Source: Bacteroidota bacterium (lineage in GTDB: Bacteria > Bacteroidota > Bacteroidia > B-17B0 > Aurantibacillaceae). From it: 7,827 bases of DNA. A program made the translations under genes and the position numbers. A model generated the notes under the pieces. That model made no database searches and was not told the origin of the DNA. It saw nothing but the letters and a program-made list of their open reading frames with translations. The DNA is taken from positions 1 through 7,827 of the forward strand of contig JANYGR010000501.1 in NCBI GenBank assembly GCA_025359355.1, given 5' to 3'. This document shows positions 1 to 5,800 of this stretch, piece by piece (positions within the stretch are counted from its first letter, which is position 1; each line of letters opens with the position of its first letter).

Positions 1-83
1 AACCCCACTATTCCACTCCCTATTATAATTAAATCAATATGTTTAAAATATGTTTGAGTTTCCCAAAAGCTAAAATTGCTGAT

Positions 84-121
84 TTTGTTGATTTCTTGCA
101 TTATTAATGATATTATATTTA
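84..121 (+). promoter_or_regulatory. Weak candidate Bacteroidota-type promoter for the rod-protein gene
   Basis: A TTTG at 84-87 and a TATATTTA at 114-121 resemble the Bacteroidota -33 (TTTG) and -7 (TAnnTTTG) elements. The spacer is 26 nt, longer than the roughly 19-23 nt usually described, and the -7 match misses its last base. An alternative pairing is TTTG at 53-56 with TAAAATTG at 71-78, but its 14-nt spacer is too short. The rest of 1-175 is A/T-rich with stops in all forward frames and no recognisable gene. A promoter must lie somewhere here, but its exact place is a guess. Confidence 0.22.
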
Positions 122-175
122 TGGAATTTTACTTAAATTTAACCCTTAATACAAAATTACATCATTTGTTGAATT

Positions 176-2632
176 ATGGCTCAAAGCTTTAAAATTACTT
201 TACTATTATTAGTTTTTTCTTACAATCTATTTTCACAAGATTGGACTTTACCGTTGACGGGTAAAGTTGAAAAAAACGACAAAAAGCTTCAAGGCGCTAT
301 CGTTACGTTAATGCAAGGTTCCAAACAAATTGCTCAAACCCTTACTGGTGAAGATGGAGCCTTTAAGTTTGAGATTCCCGCAAACGGTGATTTTATGATT
401 ACAGTAACTAAGCCTGGACATTGCACTAAAAAATTTCAAGTATCAACTAGAGGTGTTCCACCAGATGACAAAAGCACAAAAAGGTTTGATATTCCTGGGA
501 TTAACTTATTTGAACCCTTGCCTAATATTGATTATTCTGTTTTAAACCAACCTTTAGTTAAAATACAGTATAGCGCTGTAAAACAAGTGTTTGACTACGA
601 TGAAGCCTATTTTTCCCAATCCTTAGCAGCCCTCGATAAGTTAAAGCAACTTGAAGCAGATGCTATTAATAAACAAAAAGAATTAGAATTCAATTACAGT
701 TCCGCTATCAAAACAGCTGACAAGGCATTTCAAAAAAAGGACTGGGCTACAGCTAAAGCAAATTATTCAAATGCCATAAAATTTAAACCAGCTGAAAATT
801 ACCCTAAAGATCAATTGGCGCAAATTGATATTATTATAAAAGATCAAGAAGCATTAAATAAAAAAAATGCAGATGATACAGCTGCCGCAGACGCCCTAGC
901 TAAAAAGAAAGCTGATGAAGAAGCTGCCCGTTTGGCTAAAATTGCCGCCGATAAGGCAGCAGCAGACGCTAAAGCAAAAGCTGATGCCGATGCACTTGCT
1001 AAAAAGAAAGCCGATGAAGATGCTGCTCGTTTAGCTAAAGAAAAAGCAGATAAATTAGCTGCCGACAAAGCCATTGCCGATAAGGCAGCAGCTGATGCTA
1101 AAACAAAAGCTGATGCAGACGCTCTCGCTAAAAAGAAAGCCGATGAAGAAGCTGCTCGTTTAGCCAAAGAAAAAGCAGATAAATTAGCAGCAGACGCTAA
1201 AGCAAAAGCTGATGCAGACGCTCTCGCTAAGAAGAAAGCCGATGAAGATGCCGCTCGTTTAGCCAAGGAAAAAGCAGATAAATTAGCAGCAGACAAAGCA
1301 GCAGCAGACGCTAAAGCAAAAGCTGATGCAGATGCCATTGCTAAAAAGAAAGCGGATGAAGAAGCAGTTCGTTTAGCGAAAGAAAAAGCAGATAAATTAG
1401 TGGCTGACAAAGCAGCGGCAGATAAGGCAGTAGCAGACGCTAAAGCAAAAGCTGATGCAGACGCTCTCGCTAAGAAGAAAGCCGATGAAGAAGCCGCTCG
1501 TTTAGCCAAGGAAAAAGCAGATAAATTAGCAGCAGACAAAGCAGCGGCAGATGCCAAAGCAAAAGCTGATGCCGACGCACTTGCTAAAAAGAAAGCCGAT
1601 GAAGATGCTGCTCGTTTAGCTAAAGAAAAAGCAGACAAAGAAATAGCCGATGCTAAAGCAAAAGGCGATGCAGAAGCTGCTAGATTAGCGAAAGAAAAAG
1701 CAGATAAAGCAGCGGCAGACGCTAAAGCAAAGGCTGACGCAGATGCCTTAGCTAAAAAGAAAGCAGATGAAGATGCCGCTCGTTTAGCTAAAGAAAAAGC
1801 AGACAAAGAAATTGCCGATGCGAAAGCTAAAGGTGATTCTGAAGCCGCTCGTTTAGCTAAAGAAAAAGCTGACAAAGAAATTGCTGATGCTAAAGCAAAA
1901 GGCGATTCAGAAGCAGCAAGATTAGCTAAAGAAAAAGCCGATAAAGCAGCAGCAGATGCTAAAACAAAGGCTGACGCAGACGCCTTAGCTAAAAAGAAAG
2001 CGGATGAAGATGCTGCTCGTTTAGCTAAAGAAAAAGCAGATAAAGAAATTGCCGATGCGAAAGCTAAAGGTGATTCTGAAGCAGCAAGATTAGCCAAAGA
2101 AAAAGCAGATAAAGCAGCAGCAGATACCAAAGCGAAAGCTGACGCAGATGCTCTTGCTAAAAAGAAAGCGGATGAAGAAGCTGCTCGTTTAGCTAAGGAA
2201 AAAGCAAAACTTTCTACACTTCCGCCTTTGGGTGTTGATAAATATAAAGAAGCTATAAAACGAGCTGACGAATTATTTAAAATGAAACGCTATCAAGAAT
2301 CGAAAATTTCTTATGAAGAAGCGTTAGTTGCTAAAGCCAGTGATGCTTATGCTAAAGGTCGATTAGTTGAAATAGAAAAACTATTAAAATCTGATACCGC
2401 AACAGCAGAATCAACAGATGCACGAATGAAAGAATTATTGGCTAAGTATCCCCCAGGCGTACACGAATCAACAATTAATGGAACAGGTGTTTATATTATT
2501 CAGCGCGTAGTAGCTAAAGAAACGATTGTATATATTTATCAAAAGAAAGTTTTTAATTGGGGTGGTGTGTCTTATTTTAGAGATGGAACCGCAATAACTG
2601 AATCTACTTTTGAACAAGAAACTAAACCTTAA
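176..2632 (+). CDS. Exported rod protein: beta-sandwich, TPR-like hairpin, long A/K/D-rich repeat helix, second TPR-like hairpin, C-terminal module
   Basis: This 818-residue protein has no function I can name. Residues 1-20 form a signal peptide (hydrophobic LLLLVF core, likely cut in LFS|QDW), so it enters the periplasm or goes further. Residues 27-88 look like a carboxypeptidase-regulatory or CNA-B type beta-sandwich (LTGKVEKNDKKLQGAIVTL...GEDGAFKFEIP). Residues 174-221 form a TPR-like helical hairpin. Residues 238-677 are a charged, Ala-rich repeat helix without prolines and almost without aromatics, probably a long single helix or coiled coil. Residues 690-737 repeat the first hairpin. 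The tail, about 755-818 (KYPPGVHES...WGGVSYFRDGTAITEST), looks folded; from memory, similar tails occur in other Bacteroidota envelope proteins. The rod resembles TolA domain II in composition, and automatic annotation may call it TolA, but I see no TolA domain III or N-terminal membrane anchor. A structural or tethering envelope role is inference. The ATG at 176 is chosen because it directly gives the signal peptide. The methyltransferase gene follows after 9 nt. Confidence 0.85.
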   Translation: MAQSFKITLLLLVFSYNLFSQDWTLPLTGKVEKNDKKLQGAIVTLMQGSKQIAQTLTGEDGAFKFEIPANGDFMITVTKPGHCTKKFQVSTRGVPPDDKSTKRFDIPGINLFEPLPNIDYSVLNQPLVKIQYSAVKQVFDYDEAYFSQSLAALDKLKQLEADAINKQKELEFNYSSAIKTADKAFQKKDWATAKANYSNAIKFKPAENYPKDQLAQIDIIIKDQEALNKKNADDTAAADALAKKKADEEAARLAKIAADKAAADAKAKADADALAKKKADEDAARLAKEKADKLAADKAIADKAAADAKTKADADALAKKKADEEAARLAKEKADKLAADAKAKADADALAKKKADEDAARLAKEKADKLAADKAAADAKAKADADAIAKKKADEEAVRLAKEKADKLVADKAAADKAVADAKAKADADALAKKKADEEAARLAKEKADKLAADKAAADAKAKADADALAKKKADEDAARLAKEKADKEIADAKAKGDAEAARLAKEKADKAAADAKAKADADALAKKKADEDAARLAKEKADKEIADAKAKGDSEAARLAKEKADKEIADAKAKGDSEAARLAKEKADKAAADAKTKADADALAKKKADEDAARLAKEKADKEIADAKAKGDSEAARLAKEKADKAAADTKAKADADALAKKKADEEAARLAKEKAKLSTLPPLGVDKYKEAIKRADELFKMKRYQESKISYEEALVAKASDAYAKGRLVEIEKLLKSDTATAESTDARMKELLAKYPPGVHESTINGTGVYIIQRVVAKETIVYIYQKKVFNWGGVSYFRDGTAITESTFEQETKP
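695..838 (+). repeat. TPR-like hairpin, copy 1 (residues 174-221)
   Basis: Begins YSSAIKTADKAFQKKDW and ends near LAQIDIII. It aligns without large gaps to the second copy after the rod: both share Y--AIK-AD--F--K, then K--Y--A, then a Y-K--L--I run. The pattern is that of a pair of antiparallel helices of the tetratricopeptide kind. It sits directly before the rod. Confidence 0.65.
887..2206 (+). repeat. Ten-unit degenerate tandem repeat coding for an Ala/Lys/Asp/Glu helical rod
   Basis: Each unit opens with ADALAKKKADE (ADAI in unit 5) followed by [E/D]AARLAKEKAD, a nearly constant 22-residue block. Units begin at 887, 986, 1115, 1214, 1328, 1457, 1571, 1739, 1976 and 2144, giving lengths of 33, 43, 33, 38, 43, 38, 56, 79 and 56 residues plus a final partial unit of 21. 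After the constant block come one to three KxxAD pentapeptides and then a hexapeptide of the type AKAKAD. In units 7-9, one or two 23-residue blocks starting KEIADAKAKGD are inserted before the last pentapeptide. Codons vary between copies, so selection on the protein as well as duplication is likely. The region is 54% of the protein. Confidence 0.92.
1637..2110 (+). repeat. Four copies of a 69-nt sub-repeat (23 residues) in the last third of the rod
   Basis: Copies lie at 1637-1705, 1805-1873, 1874-1942 and 2042-2110. Each begins KEIADAKAKGD and continues [A/S]EAARLAKEKAD. The second and third are adjacent, a direct tandem duplication. The second and fourth share an identical run of 41 nt (1805-1845 and 2042-2082), while the end of the fourth resembles the third (AGA for Arg instead of CGT). 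This mosaic pattern indicates recent recombination within the array. Confidence 0.85.
2243..2386 (+). repeat. TPR-like hairpin, copy 2 (residues 690-737)
   Basis: Begins YKEAIKRADELFKMKRYQ and ends near LVEIEKLL. It is the counterpart of the hairpin before the rod, so the repeat helix is bracketed by two versions of one module. A short Pro-containing linker (LSTLPPLG) separates it from the end of the rod. Confidence 0.65.
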
Positions 2633-2641
2633 TTTTTATTT

Positions 2642-3619
2642 ATGCCCTCTACTTCGACTTCGCTCAATTCAAGTATTTTTGAAGACGTTCACTGTTGCGT
2701 TTGTGGTAACACTAATCCATCTCATTTTAAAGTACTTTACGAAAAAGAAACATTTTCTGTTGTTGAATGTAACGACTGTTCGTTTACATTTATACCACCC
2801 TATTTTCGTAAAAAAGTTTCTTACGAAAATTACAAAAATGAAGATGTAACAACCGCTGTCAGAAATGGAAATAATTTTGTTAAAATTGAACGCCATAAAT
2901 TACGCTATGATTTAATTAAAAAATATAAACCAAGTGGCTCTTTATTTGATTTAGGCGCTGGTTGGGGGCATTTTATGCTTACTGGACAAATGTTGGGTTA
3001 TGAAGTATACGGTATAGAAATAGCCGAACAGCCTTACCTCTACTCTAAAAATGATTTGAAATTACCTGTAGATCATATCGATTTTTTTGAAATGAAAGAA
3101 GATAAAACATTTGATATCATTACGATGTGGGATGTTTTAGAACATATTGATAAGGCTGATGATGTCATTCGTAAATGTACACGATTAAATTCTAAAGATG
3201 GTATTATTGTTATTCAAGTACCTCAAATAGATTCATATTTTGCTAAAAAGCAAAAAGATAATTGGAACATGATGGGATTAGACCACGTCAATTACTTTGG
3301 TAAAAAAACAATCACTCAATTATTAGCAAAACATGGTTACAAGGTAGAGACTATTAAATCGACTTGGGAAATAAAATTGTTTATTATGTATACGATTTTA
3401 CCTTTATTAAAGCGTTTAAAAGGTAAAACCAAACAAACTCAACAGCAAGCCAATAGCACAATTAATGCAGCTGAAAGACAATCCTATTTCAATACATTTA
3501 CACAGAAACCAATGTGGAAATTGAAATTATATATGTGGATTCATAACGTTATTTATAAAACCTTAACGGCTTTAAATATTGGTGAAGAAATGATTGTAGT
3601 TGCAAGGAAGGTTTCTTAA
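2642..3619 (+). CDS. Class I SAM-dependent methyltransferase with N-terminal zinc-ribbon-like Cys pairs
   Basis: Transfers a methyl group from S-adenosylmethionine to an unknown acceptor; cytoplasmic (no signal peptide), 325 residues. C18xxC21 and C43xxC46 form a likely zinc-binding ribbon, as in sugar and small-molecule methyltransferases of Bacteroidota. SAM motif I is FDLGAGWGHF at 102-111. The acidic residue at the end of strand 2 is in YGIEIAE (E126). The post-II motif is FDIITMWDVLEHI at 157-169, and DHVNYFGKKTITQLL at 214-228 is the usual DHxxxF-type segment of Methyltransf_23-like proteins. The C-terminal 75 residues are basic and amphipathic and could touch the membrane. ATG 2642 is the only ATG before the Cys motif; an in-frame TAA stands at 2630. 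No Shine-Dalgarno is visible. Residues 2-10 (PSTSTSLNS) are low-complexity and are encoded by a REP-like sequence, so the native start may have been altered. Nine nt after the rod gene suggests co-transcription; the substrate is unknown. Confidence 0.88.
   Translation: MPSTSTSLNSSIFEDVHCCVCGNTNPSHFKVLYEKETFSVVECNDCSFTFIPPYFRKKVSYENYKNEDVTTAVRNGNNFVKIERHKLRYDLIKKYKPSGSLFDLGAGWGHFMLTGQMLGYEVYGIEIAEQPYLYSKNDLKLPVDHIDFFEMKEDKTFDIITMWDVLEHIDKADDVIRKCTRLNSKDGIIVIQVPQIDSYFAKKQKDNWNMMGLDHVNYFGKKTITQLLAKHGYKVETIKSTWEIKLFIMYTILPLLKRLKGKTKQTQQQANSTINAAERQSYFNTFTQKPMWKLKLYMWIHNVIYKTLTALNIGEEMIVVARKVS
2652..2673. repeat. Possible REP-like palindromic fragment inside the methyltransferase start
   Basis: CTTCGACTTCGCTCA at 2652-2666 matches the core I remember of a short interspersed repeat (GAGCGAAGTCGAAG on the other strand) common in Bacteroidota and many other bacterial genomes. 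TACTT at 2650-2654 and AAGTA at 2671-2675 could pair as a weak stem around it. Only one copy is visible here, and usual copies are extragenic. Confidence 0.35.
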
Positions 3620-3689
3620 ACTAGAAATAAAAATTCTGGACTAAAATATAGATAACCATTTCTTATTATTATAATTTTTTTATTAAAAA

Positions 3690-3697
3690 TAATTTCG
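3690..3697 (+). promoter_or_regulatory. Weak candidate -7 element for lpxK
   Basis: TAATTTCG matches TAnnTTTG at all fixed positions but one and lies 40 nt before the lpxK GTG. No clear TTTG sits 19-23 nt upstream; that stretch is a T-run. The 117-nt gap at 3620-3736 has only A/U arms (ATTATT near 3665, AATAAT near 3688) that could pair, so no convincing terminator for the methyltransferase unit was seen. Whether lpxK has its own promoter is inferred from the gap. Confidence 0.2.
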
Positions 3698-3736
3698 TTT
3701 TAACCGATAAACCTACTAAATTCACTCTTTAATTAG

Positions 3737-4819
3737 GTGAACATTAAAAAAATACTCCTCTACCCTTTTGCTATTATTTATGGCGTTATCACGTCGTTTA
3801 GAAATTCTTTGTACAATTGGAAAATTTTAAAATCAAAATCATTTGAAGTAAATACTATTTGTGTAGGAAATTTAGCGGTTGGTGGTACTGGTAAAACACC
3901 TCATATTGAATACCTTATCAATTTATTAAAATCCGAATTTAATATTGCCACATTAAGCAGAGGTTATAAACGTAAAACATCAGGTTTTATAATAGCTTCA
4001 GAAGAATCTACTGCTGTAGATATTGGAGATGAGCCACTTCAATATAAAACTAAAAATCCAGAATTAACTGTATCGGTTGATACAAATAGAGTTAATGGAA
4101 TAAAACGATTATTAGAATTAGAGAATCCTCCTAAAATTATTTTATTAGACGATGCATTTCAACACAGAGCATTAAACTGCGAATTGAATATTATTGTTAG
4201 CGAATATTCAAATTTATATATCAATGATATGTTAATGCCTGCTGGTTATTTACGCGAATCTAAAAGTGGGATTCATCGAGCTGATATCGTTGTTATTAGT
4301 AAAACTCCTGAAAAGACCACTGCTATTGACATTAGAAATTTATCGAAAGATTTAAAGTTATTTGCACATCAACGTTTATTTTTTAGTTGGCTTAAGTACA
4401 GTGAATTACAGGGATTTCAAAATCCAACAGATACTATTGATACGCTTAATGATTTATTCAGATATCGTATCATATTATTTACAGGGATTGGAAATCCAGA
4501 ACCTATTCTAACCTATCTAAAAGAATATTCATCAGATGTAAAGCACATTGCTTTTCCCGATCATCATACATTTACCATTGAAGATATTTCAGCAATCAGA
4601 ACAAAGTTTGACGAGTATGAAGGCGGTAACAAAATAATAGTTACTACAGAAAAAGATGCCATGAGATTAAAGGGAACAGATTTGGAAGATACAGTAAATA
4701 ACTTACCTTTATACGTTCTTCCTGTAGAGGTTGATTTTAAAGATAAAACACAAGAGTTTAACGAAACAATTTTAAATTATGCTAGAACAAATAAATTTTA
4801 CCACAAAAAGTATTCTTGA
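3737..4819 (+). CDS. lpxK: Tetraacyldisaccharide 4'-kinase (lipid A biosynthesis)
   Basis: Phosphorylates the 4' position of the tetraacyldisaccharide 1-phosphate using ATP, the sixth step of the Raetz pathway, giving lipid IVA at the inner face of the cytoplasmic membrane. The 360 residues begin with a hydrophobic membrane-associated helix (about 5-21). The P-loop is GGTGKTP at 49-55. SRGYKR at 74-79 and GDEP at 97-100 are family signatures. DDAFQHR at 138-144 holds the acidic pair and His linked to catalysis, followed by DMLMPAGYLRE (164-174), FTGIGNP (248-254), FPDHHTF (273-279) and TTEKDAMRL (303-311). Nothing essential is missing and length is normal for Bacteroidota. The start is GTG at 3737: a TAA in frame at 3701 and no upstream ATG leave it as the best choice, and homologues begin this close to the RNSLYNW segment. 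Its last 41 nt overlap the next gene in another frame, implying coupled translation. Confidence 0.96.
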   Translation: MNIKKILLYPFAIIYGVITSFRNSLYNWKILKSKSFEVNTICVGNLAVGGTGKTPHIEYLINLLKSEFNIATLSRGYKRKTSGFIIASEESTAVDIGDEPLQYKTKNPELTVSVDTNRVNGIKRLLELENPPKIILLDDAFQHRALNCELNIIVSEYSNLYINDMLMPAGYLRESKSGIHRADIVVISKTPEKTTAIDIRNLSKDLKLFAHQRLFFSWLKYSELQGFQNPTDTIDTLNDLFRYRIILFTGIGNPEPILTYLKEYSSDVKHIAFPDHHTFTIEDISAIRTKFDEYEGGNKIIVTTEKDAMRLKGTDLEDTVNNLPLYVLPVEVDFKDKTQEFNETILNYARTNKFYHKKYS

Positions 4820-5594
4820 AAAAACAAACAATTTTCGCCCTGAAGTGGGTATCATATTAGGTACAGGACTTGGTGGATTAGTAAAAGAAATAAAAGCTGA
4901 GTATGTTATTCCGTATGAAGAAGTTCCTAATTTCCCAATTAGTACTGTTGAAGGACACAGCGGAAAATTAATTTTTGGAGAGTTAGGTGGTAAAAAAGTA
5001 ATGGCAATGCAAGGTCGTTTTCATTTTTATGAAGGATATACGATGCATCAAATTACTTTCCCTGTGCGTGTAATGAAGGCTATTGGCATTCATACCGTTT
5101 GTGTTTCTAATGCAAGTGGTGGTATGAATCCTGATTTCGAAATAGGAGAAATTATGATTATCAACGATCATATTAATTTATTTCCAACTAATCCATTGAT
5201 TGGAAAAAACATTAAAGAACTTGGCCCTCGTTTTCCCGATATGAGCGAAGCTTATGATAAAAAATTAATTACTTCAGCATTAGAAATAGCAAAAGCAAAT
5301 AATATTAAAGTAAGTCAAGGTTGTTATGCAGGCTTAACTGGTCCTTGTTTTGAAACTCCAGCTGAATACCGTTATATTGGGCGTATTGGAGCTGATGCTG
5401 TTGGTATGAGTACTGTGCCAGAAGTTATAGTTGCTAAACATGGTGGTATGCGTGTGTTTGGGGTAAGTATTGTAACCGACTTAGGAGTTGAAGGAAAAAT
5501 TATTGAAGTAACTCATGAAGAAGTTCAACACATTGCAGCAGCAGCTGAACCAAAAATGAGTTTCATCGTCAAAGAAGTAATTCGAACAATGTAA
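4779..5594 (+). CDS. punA: Purine nucleoside phosphorylase, trimeric (PNP/MTAP) family
   Basis: Splits purine nucleosides with phosphate into free base and (deoxy)ribose 1-phosphate, in cytoplasmic purine salvage; 271 residues is typical of the low-mass trimeric class. Phosphate-site motifs are GTGLGG (28-33), EGHSGKL (59-64 region, H60), the GRFHFYEGY loop (R80, H82, Y84) and SNASGGMN (110-117). The base site includes GPCFETPAE (188-196, E196 equivalent to human E201) and VGMSTVPE (M210, S211 contacting ribose). The position equivalent to human N243 is Asp here (TDLG, D234), which bears on 6-oxo versus 6-amino specificity. MTAP is a less likely identity because the GPCFETPAE and HEEV segments look PNP-like. 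ATG 4779 is the first possible start and gives the standard N-terminus (MLEQINFTTKSI), so the 41-nt overlap with lpxK is real. A hairpin terminator follows 14 nt after the stop. Confidence 0.95.
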   Translation: MLEQINFTTKSILEKTNNFRPEVGIILGTGLGGLVKEIKAEYVIPYEEVPNFPISTVEGHSGKLIFGELGGKKVMAMQGRFHFYEGYTMHQITFPVRVMKAIGIHTVCVSNASGGMNPDFEIGEIMIINDHINLFPTNPLIGKNIKELGPRFPDMSEAYDKKLITSALEIAKANNIKVSQGCYAGLTGPCFETPAEYRYIGRIGADAVGMSTVPEVIVAKHGGMRVFGVSIVTDLGVEGKIIEVTHEEVQHIAAAAEPKMSFIVKEVIRTM

Positions 5595-5608
5595 TTTTAA
5601 AAATTACT

Positions 5609-5645
5609 AAACACCTGTTATGTTTCAAAAAACTAACAGGTGTTT
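5609..5645 (+). terminator. Strong hairpin terminator after the phosphorylase gene
   Basis: AAACACCTGTTA (5609-5620) pairs perfectly with TAACAGGTGTTT (5634-5645). After one bulged T, GTTT (5622-5625) pairs with AAAC (5630-5633), leaving a CAAA loop, so the stem has 16 bp in total. A T/A-rich stretch follows, and an A-rich stretch precedes it, so it could act in both directions. It lies 14 nt after the stop of the phosphorylase gene. Confidence 0.88.
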
Positions 5646-5728
5646 ATATTTTATATACTCCCAAATAAAAAATATTTTCACTTATTGGTGGTTAACAAAC
5701 AAAATATGAAATACCCACTAATAATGAA

Positions 5729-5758
5729 TTTGTTGCAAACAAACACTAATTAAGATAA
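5729..5758 (+). promoter_or_regulatory. Candidate promoter region of the S46 peptidase with short symmetrical elements
   Basis: TTTG at 5729-5732 could be the -33 element, with TAAGATAA at 5751-5758 as a poor -7 element after an 18-nt spacer. Around it are the near-palindrome TTTGTTGCAAACAAA (5729-5743), an inverted pair ATACCCA (5711-5717) and TGGGTAT (5759-5765), the palindrome GGTATACC (5761-5768) and a direct repeat CACTAAT (5716-5722, 5744-5750). These may be operator sites, but chance is possible in such A/T-rich DNA. Confidence 0.3.
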
Positions 5759-5800
5759 TGGGTATACCATGTGCAACTAAAAAACAATAATATCTTCATA

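Noticed and set aside
844..2130. A 428-codon open frame on the - strand with Ala/Ser/Phe-rich repeats
   Set aside because: It lies wholly inside the repeat-coding region and stays open because GCN, AAA, GAT and CGT codons read in reverse give few stops. The product has no domain pattern, while the + strand frame has a signal peptide and folded ends.
887..2206. CRISPR array or other non-coding direct repeat
   Set aside because: Units are contiguous without unique spacers, vary in length by multiples of three and preserve the protein frame while codons drift, so they are coding repeats.
176..2632. Bona fide TolA
   Set aside because: Only the rod composition matches. The N-terminus is a cleavable signal peptide followed by a beta-sandwich, not a membrane anchor, the C-terminal module does not read as TolA domain III, and no tol-pal genes are beside it.
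2610..2849. A 79-codon + strand frame over the gene junction
   Set aside because: It overlaps the methyltransferase in another frame, has low-complexity Lys/Leu/Phe content and no recognisable motif.
2669..2896. A 75-codon - strand frame inside the methyltransferase gene
   Set aside because: It is antisense to the Cys-motif coding part, has no start signal and no domain, and fits a chance frame in A/T-rich DNA.
3665..3695. Intrinsic terminator after the methyltransferase
   Set aside because: The only possible arms are A/U-only and imperfect, which is expected by chance in this composition.
4983..5171. A 62-codon - strand frame inside the phosphorylase gene
   Set aside because: The + strand codes for invariant active-site motifs throughout, so this is a shadow.
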